DNA of 64,000 nucleotides from Piper betle (Eukaryota; Streptophyta; Magnoliopsida; Piperales; Piperaceae), in contig JAURVB010014691.1 in the NCBI GenBank assembly GCA_033002965.1, positions 1-64,000 on the forward strand, written 5' to 3'. The position numbers were made by a program, and so were the translations under genes. The stretch's first letter is position 1. The number at the start of each line of letters is the position of its first letter. The notes below the pieces were generated by a model that saw nothing but the letters and a program-made list of their open reading frames with translations, searched no databases and was not told the origin of the DNA. Shown one piece after another: positions 59,860 through 64,000 of the stretch.

Positions 59860-60370
59860 ATATATAGATAAAGAAAAAAAGATAAAAAATGGTGATTCTA
59901 TCCATAGTATTGAGAGGAGGCCATTGTTAGATGTGATTTTCACATCTAGCCATTGCCCACAGATCCGGCCATCTCATCTTCATTCTAGTGGACGAAGGGT
60001 TAATTTTATTTTATTTTTAAAAAAATAATTATGGCTCAAATTTTATATTATGCTCGACTGAATTTAAAAACTAAATTCGTTCCTATCTTTTTACATATTT
60101 TCTTATCACTCAGTCACTCCAAAGGTAATATGATAATTTTGCTCTAATCAATATAAAAAATACATTTAAAAAATTCAAAACACGGCTCCTATAAATAGAA
60201 TATTAATTTTTTTATACTTTAAATATATAAAAAAACTTATATTAGAGGATTTTTTAAACACACAAAAACTGATATTAGAGGATTAATATGGATAGATATA
60301 AAAATAAACAAAAAGAACATTTTTTTAATATAAGTATAATATAATCTCAGTCCAATAAAATAAGACCTTT
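59860..60370. other. AT-rich spacer between two hAT-like elements
   Basis: No gene or further repeat was recognised. Confidence 0.35.
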
Positions 60371-60378
60371 GTCTTAAC

Positions 60379-61415
60379 CACTGTTGCATGAATCGGCCGA
60401 TTCCGTGCGAATCGGCCGATTTAAATCGGATCGGCGCGATGCCGATCCGATTTTGGGTCGGCCCCGAATCGGCCTCGGAATCGGCCGATTCCGACCGATT
60501 TAACTCGGAATCGGAATCGAGCCGATTTAAATCGGAATCAGTTTTTTAATGAAATTACTAAAATACCCTAGGTATGATTTTTATTAAATTATTTAAGCAT
60601 GGGTAAAATGGTAATTTGGATTTTAAAAACCTAAAATCAAACCCGCTCCCCCGCGCCGCCGCCGCTCGTCCGCCCGCCGCCGCCCCGTTTCGCCCTCCGC
60701 CGTGCTCCCCGACTCCGGGCTCGCCGCCGACCGGGCTACCGACCTCGCCGCCGACCTCGCAACGTCGCCGCCGAAGTGTGGCCGGACCGAATCGGGCTGT
60801 GACGCACGAATCGCCGCGACTCGCCGCCAGCTCCGGGCCGCCTCGCCGCTGGCTGCGGGCCGCTGACTGTTCGTCTGACCGGGCTGCCGACATCCTCCGA
60901 CATCGCCGCCTCGAGACTCGCCACCGACCGGGCCGGCGCGCGGCGGGGATAAAGAGTGGCATTCTCGTAATTAAAAGTTGACTCGAGTCTAACTCGAGTC
61001 AAAAATAATAATTAATTCTAAATAATTTAAAAAAATCTTAAAAAAATATTTAAAAATATCAGAAACTATAATATACAGAATAATATCAAAATAACATCAA
61101 TACCCATTTTAATATATTTATATTATAAATTGTCAAATTATTATATATGACCGATTAAATTAATTTGGACCGATTCAACTGAACCGATTCTTGGCCGATT
61201 CTAAATAACATCAATATACAGAATAATATCAAAATAACATCAATACCCATTTTAATATATTTATATTATAAATTGTCAAATTATTATATATGACCGATTA
61301 AATTAATTTGGACCGATTCAACTGAACCGATTCTTGGCCGATTTAGACCGATTCCGATTCTGACTCCCTGGAAAACCGATTCCGATTCCGATTCGATTCG
61401 ATTCATGCAACCATG
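60379..61415. mobile_element. hAT-like non-autonomous element with GC-rich cargo, 1037 bp
   Basis: The termini CACTGTTGCATGAATCG and, on the other strand, CATGGTTGCATGAATCG match at 15 of 17. The flanks gtcttaac (60371-60378) and gtcttaac (61416-61423) are an exact 8-bp target duplication. The subterminal DNA is made of repeated 'aatcggccgatt/gattccgattcc' motifs. The middle, about 60645-60950, is very GC-rich and open on both strands but resembles no known protein. A 131-bp segment is directly duplicated (61070-61200 and 61213-61343, offset 143). No transposase is present. Confidence 0.85.
61070..61343. repeat. 131-bp direct duplication inside the hAT-like element
   Basis: The segments 61070-61200 and 61213-61343 are near identical, beginning 'aatatacagaataatatc' and ending 'cttggccgatt'. 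The high identity suggests a recent duplication compared with the rest of the element. Confidence 0.9.
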
Positions 61416-61423
61416 GTCTTAAC

Positions 61424-63630
61424 TAGATAAACAATAGAAGCAACTATTACAGTATTTAAAGTATTTTTCTCGTGTCAATGTCATCTTATTACAATTCTTT
61501 TAATAAGATAATGATGGTTATATTAATTAAGACTATTTTTTACTCATCAAATAATTTATGGTCATTTCAATTATCTAAATAAGGACAAATATATCTAACA
61601 ACGTAAAATAGATGAATGATATAAAATATAAAAACTGGATATGATTGACGTTGTTTTTGGGCCTTATATAAAAAATTGAGATATGGTCATTTATTATTTT
61701 TTCCAAAATCAAATGGGTTTGTGTTATTTTTTCTAAACCGAGCCTTTTTAAAATTTTAAAATAATTCTCCATCCAAAACCGGCGGTCAAGTTATTACATA
61801 AAATAAAAAGTACATTGGCAGCCGAGCACCCTTTCAAATATCCAACAAATGGTATTAAATTGTAAATACAATAGAAGTCACCCTTGAATCCTGAATAGTT
61901 CATTAAGACACCCTTTAATCGTAATTCCCTTGTCACGAAGTAGAAATGGTGGCCATAGAAAAGACTAGACGGAGGAGGGGGACGACGGCTATTGCAGCCA
62001 CCACCATACATCATGCAAGCGGATTATCCCACTAATTGCAAGCACCACATGATCAATTGCTGTGTCTTGTTGTATATTGTTATGACCCTACCATATGGAC
62101 GAGAAGGGATTTGTTGTATCAAAATGTTAAAGTAAATATTTTACAACAGTTTTATTATTTATCATAATTAATAAAATTTATAGAAAATAACCGTAAATTA
62201 TAATTTTTTTAAAAATTATATTATTTGAAGAGGTTTAAACCAATAAAAAATTTGCTAAAGATAGTTTCTCAAGTGATACCGCAAATCCTCTCCGGGTATG
62301 GACAAATCTTACCTACCTTCTAGTCTTCTGCTTCATCATTATGCTTTGTTCTTTCTAAGTTATTATTGGATTTGGTTATCTCTGGGATGTGATTTGGTTG
62401 ATGTCATCGCGGTATTTGTTAGGACGGCTTGCTAAAAATGCAAAATACCGATGCAGGTTACCCGGTCAAGTCCAGCAACAGGATGCCTCCCTTCCTTCTC
62501 ATTTATTCGAAACTTGTTGCTTTCTTCTTCTTCTTTTCTTTTTTCATTTTTTTATTTGTAAGTGGAATATTTTGTGCTATCTCCTTTGGAGTGAGAGCTA
62601 TTTTCATGGCCTTCGGTTATCTTTTTCTTCCATGTGCGTAAGTCAATTGTAACGTTTGGACAGTGTCTAACCATGCTTATCTTCCGCCTACAAGCTTCAC
62701 GTTGAGGCGTGTCCACCGGTGTCCCAAGCTCAAGATGTCAATTGAGTCAAATCACTTATTTTCTATGGCCCTTCAAGTCTTCAAAGGATTTTATAACAAA
62801 TTTTACTTGCTGATGGCTTTCAATTGTCCTGCTCTGGTTCGAGGAAAAGACTGTCTTGCTTTAGAACTCTTACATAACAAGGAAACAGAAACAAGCAAAC
62901 TCATTCAATTTTAGGATGAAAAAAGCTAACGCAAGAAGTGAACAATAGCACCAAGAATGGATCTGCAAATATCAAGCATCTAATTCAACCAGTACATTAT
63001 GCACATAAAACATTACAATCTCATTCAACCAGCACAATTCAATCCATTCGTCTCACACGAACAAGTAAATTAATTACCTGCTCATTGAAAGAACATCCAA
63101 GGTGGTGAAAGAACAGCCAAAGGGGTGTGCATCCGGCAGTGGTCTTTGTCTCCAACGTTCTTCTGGCCGCTGACAGTATCAGCTGGCGCCGTTGCTCACT
63201 AATACTGCACCATCATTGTTGAAAATACCATGTGTAAAGTAAGAGAAAAGCAGAGAATTTTGATGGCAAGTCCACCGTTCACACCTGAAAACAACACCCA
63301 TTTGCTTCTAGGATCCCAAGATTTCCAACCTCACGCGCTCCACCAGAAACGCGCAATCCCACCACGCCTTTCTTCTTCTTCTTCTACAAGCTCTGCTACA
63401 ATGGCAGGTCTACTAGCAGGTGGCTTTGTGTTCACATATGAAGCCACGCTTCACACATTTCATACATACATACGTACATGTATATATATATATATATAAA
63501 TATCTTAATAATATTTATAAATAAATAGTGGCAATCTTGTCATTGAGATTGATCTGTTTCTGGGCAGGCTCTGGATTGCGTCCAAGATGATGCTAGGGCG
63601 CGGCGATGGAGGTGATGGTGGGTTGGGGGG
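61424..63630. other. Intergenic spacer, right part promoter and leader of the trihelix gene
   Basis: AT-rich without a recognised gene. A (TA)n run ends in 'tatataaatatc' at about 63481-63502. 'ttctgggcag' near 63561 could be a leader-intron acceptor just upstream of the start codon of the next gene. Confidence 0.35.
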
Positions 63631-63936
63631 ATGGGCATGATGTCCGGCGTCATCCCGCTGCAGCTCAACCCGGCAGCCATGGCCGGGGAGATGTCTCTGC
63701 CGTCGCCGTCGGTGTCGCAGCAGGTGCGGAAGGAGGAGAGGGTGCCGCAGTGGGGGCATCAGGAGACCCGGGACTTCATCGCCATCAGGGCCGATCTGGA
63801 GCGGGACTTCGCCCTGGGCAAGCGGAACAACAAGACGCTGTGGGAGGTAGTGTCGGCCAAGATGAAGGAGCGAGGGCACCGCCGGAGCCCCGACCAGTGC
63901 AAGTGCAAGTGGAAGAATCTCGTCAACCGCTACAAG
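63631..63936 (+). CDS. Trihelix transcription factor, GT-3 type (first coding exon; gene runs off the window)
   Basis: The exon encodes 102 residues. After a short N-terminus, RVPQWGHQETRDFIAIRADL opens a trihelix (SANT/Myb-related) DNA-binding domain, with its tandem Trp pattern continued by NNKTLWEVVSAKMKERG and QCKCKWKNLVNRYK. The spacing and the CKCKWKNL text are those of the GT-3 clade (GT-3a/GT-3b of Arabidopsis), which binds GT elements and responds to stress and calcium signals. The exon closes at a plausible donor after NRYK (aag|gtgctt). The open frame continues to the window end but without conservation. The start is the first ATG after an in-frame stop; a second ATG lies two codons later. 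The C-terminal coiled coil is outside the window. Confidence 0.88.
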
Positions 63937-64000
63937 GTGCTTCCTTTCGTGCCTCCCATCTATTCCTATTCTTATTATTGCTATATATCCTTGATTGATT

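Noticed and set aside
60558..61002. Open frames of 88-134 codons in the GC-rich core of the hAT-like element
   Set aside because: Pro/Arg/Ala-rich on both strands with no domain. Best explained by base composition.
1..64000. A new multi-gene defence, biosynthetic or mobile system
   Set aside because: The genes present are unrelated conserved plant loci on both strands with normal spacing, and the repeats are known element classes. Nothing supports a co-functional cluster.

Overview
The window is nuclear DNA of a flowering plant. The genes are split by short GT-AG introns, the spacers are AT-rich, promoters carry TATA elements, and the spacers hold plant-type transposon remnants (hAT-like MITEs, a tRNA-iMet-primed miniature LTR element, LINE and Ty3/gypsy relics). 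The species cannot be named from sequence alone. I see no bacterial operon, CRISPR array, tRNA or rRNA gene.

Six multi-exon genes and one partial gene were assembled by joining exons across splice sites while holding the reading frame: a BREVIS RADIX-family gene (18485-21075, +); a plant-specific membrane protein gene (25624-26850, +); a second plant-specific transmembrane protein gene (35958-39235, -); ORC3, origin recognition complex subunit 3, in 17 exons (44788-51828, +); a CDI-like nucleotide-diphospho-sugar transferase gene (53667-55019, +); a membrane-anchored coiled-coil protein gene with a one-base frame break (56108-57385, -); and the first coding exon of a GT-3-type trihelix transcription factor running off the right edge (63631-63936, +). 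A broken RPA1 (replication protein A 70 kDa) gene lies at 27356-29969 on the minus strand.

Layout: 1-7.1 kb is a mosaic of a diverged repeat family (R1) around a GC-rich island. 8.1-9.8 kb is a dead LINE. 11.3 kb holds a MITE. 15.3-16.4 kb is a tandem miniature LTR retrotransposon with three LTRs. 17-21 kb is the BRX-family gene. 24.7-26.9 kb is a membrane gene. 27.4-30 kb is the RPA1 relic, split by a MITE. 30.5-32.2 kb is a degenerate tandem array of about 150 bp units. 34-35.5 kb is a Ty3/gypsy relic. 36-39 kb is a second membrane gene. 42-44.2 kb is an inverted R1 copy with a nested MITE. 44.8-55 kb carries ORC3 and the CDI-like gene. 56-57.4 kb is the coiled-coil gene. 59.3 and 60.4 kb hold two further hAT-like elements. 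The right end is the trihelix gene.

The genes look like unrelated single-copy housekeeping or regulatory loci, not a pathway cluster. The most interesting signals are transposons acting on genes. One MITE supplies the stop codon of the CDI-like gene. Another sits in the RPA1 relic exactly where its removal rejoins the reading frame. A third sits in an R1 copy whose empty site is preserved by another R1 copy in the same window. A perfect E2F-type palindrome precedes ORC3. I found no convincing new multi-gene biological system.
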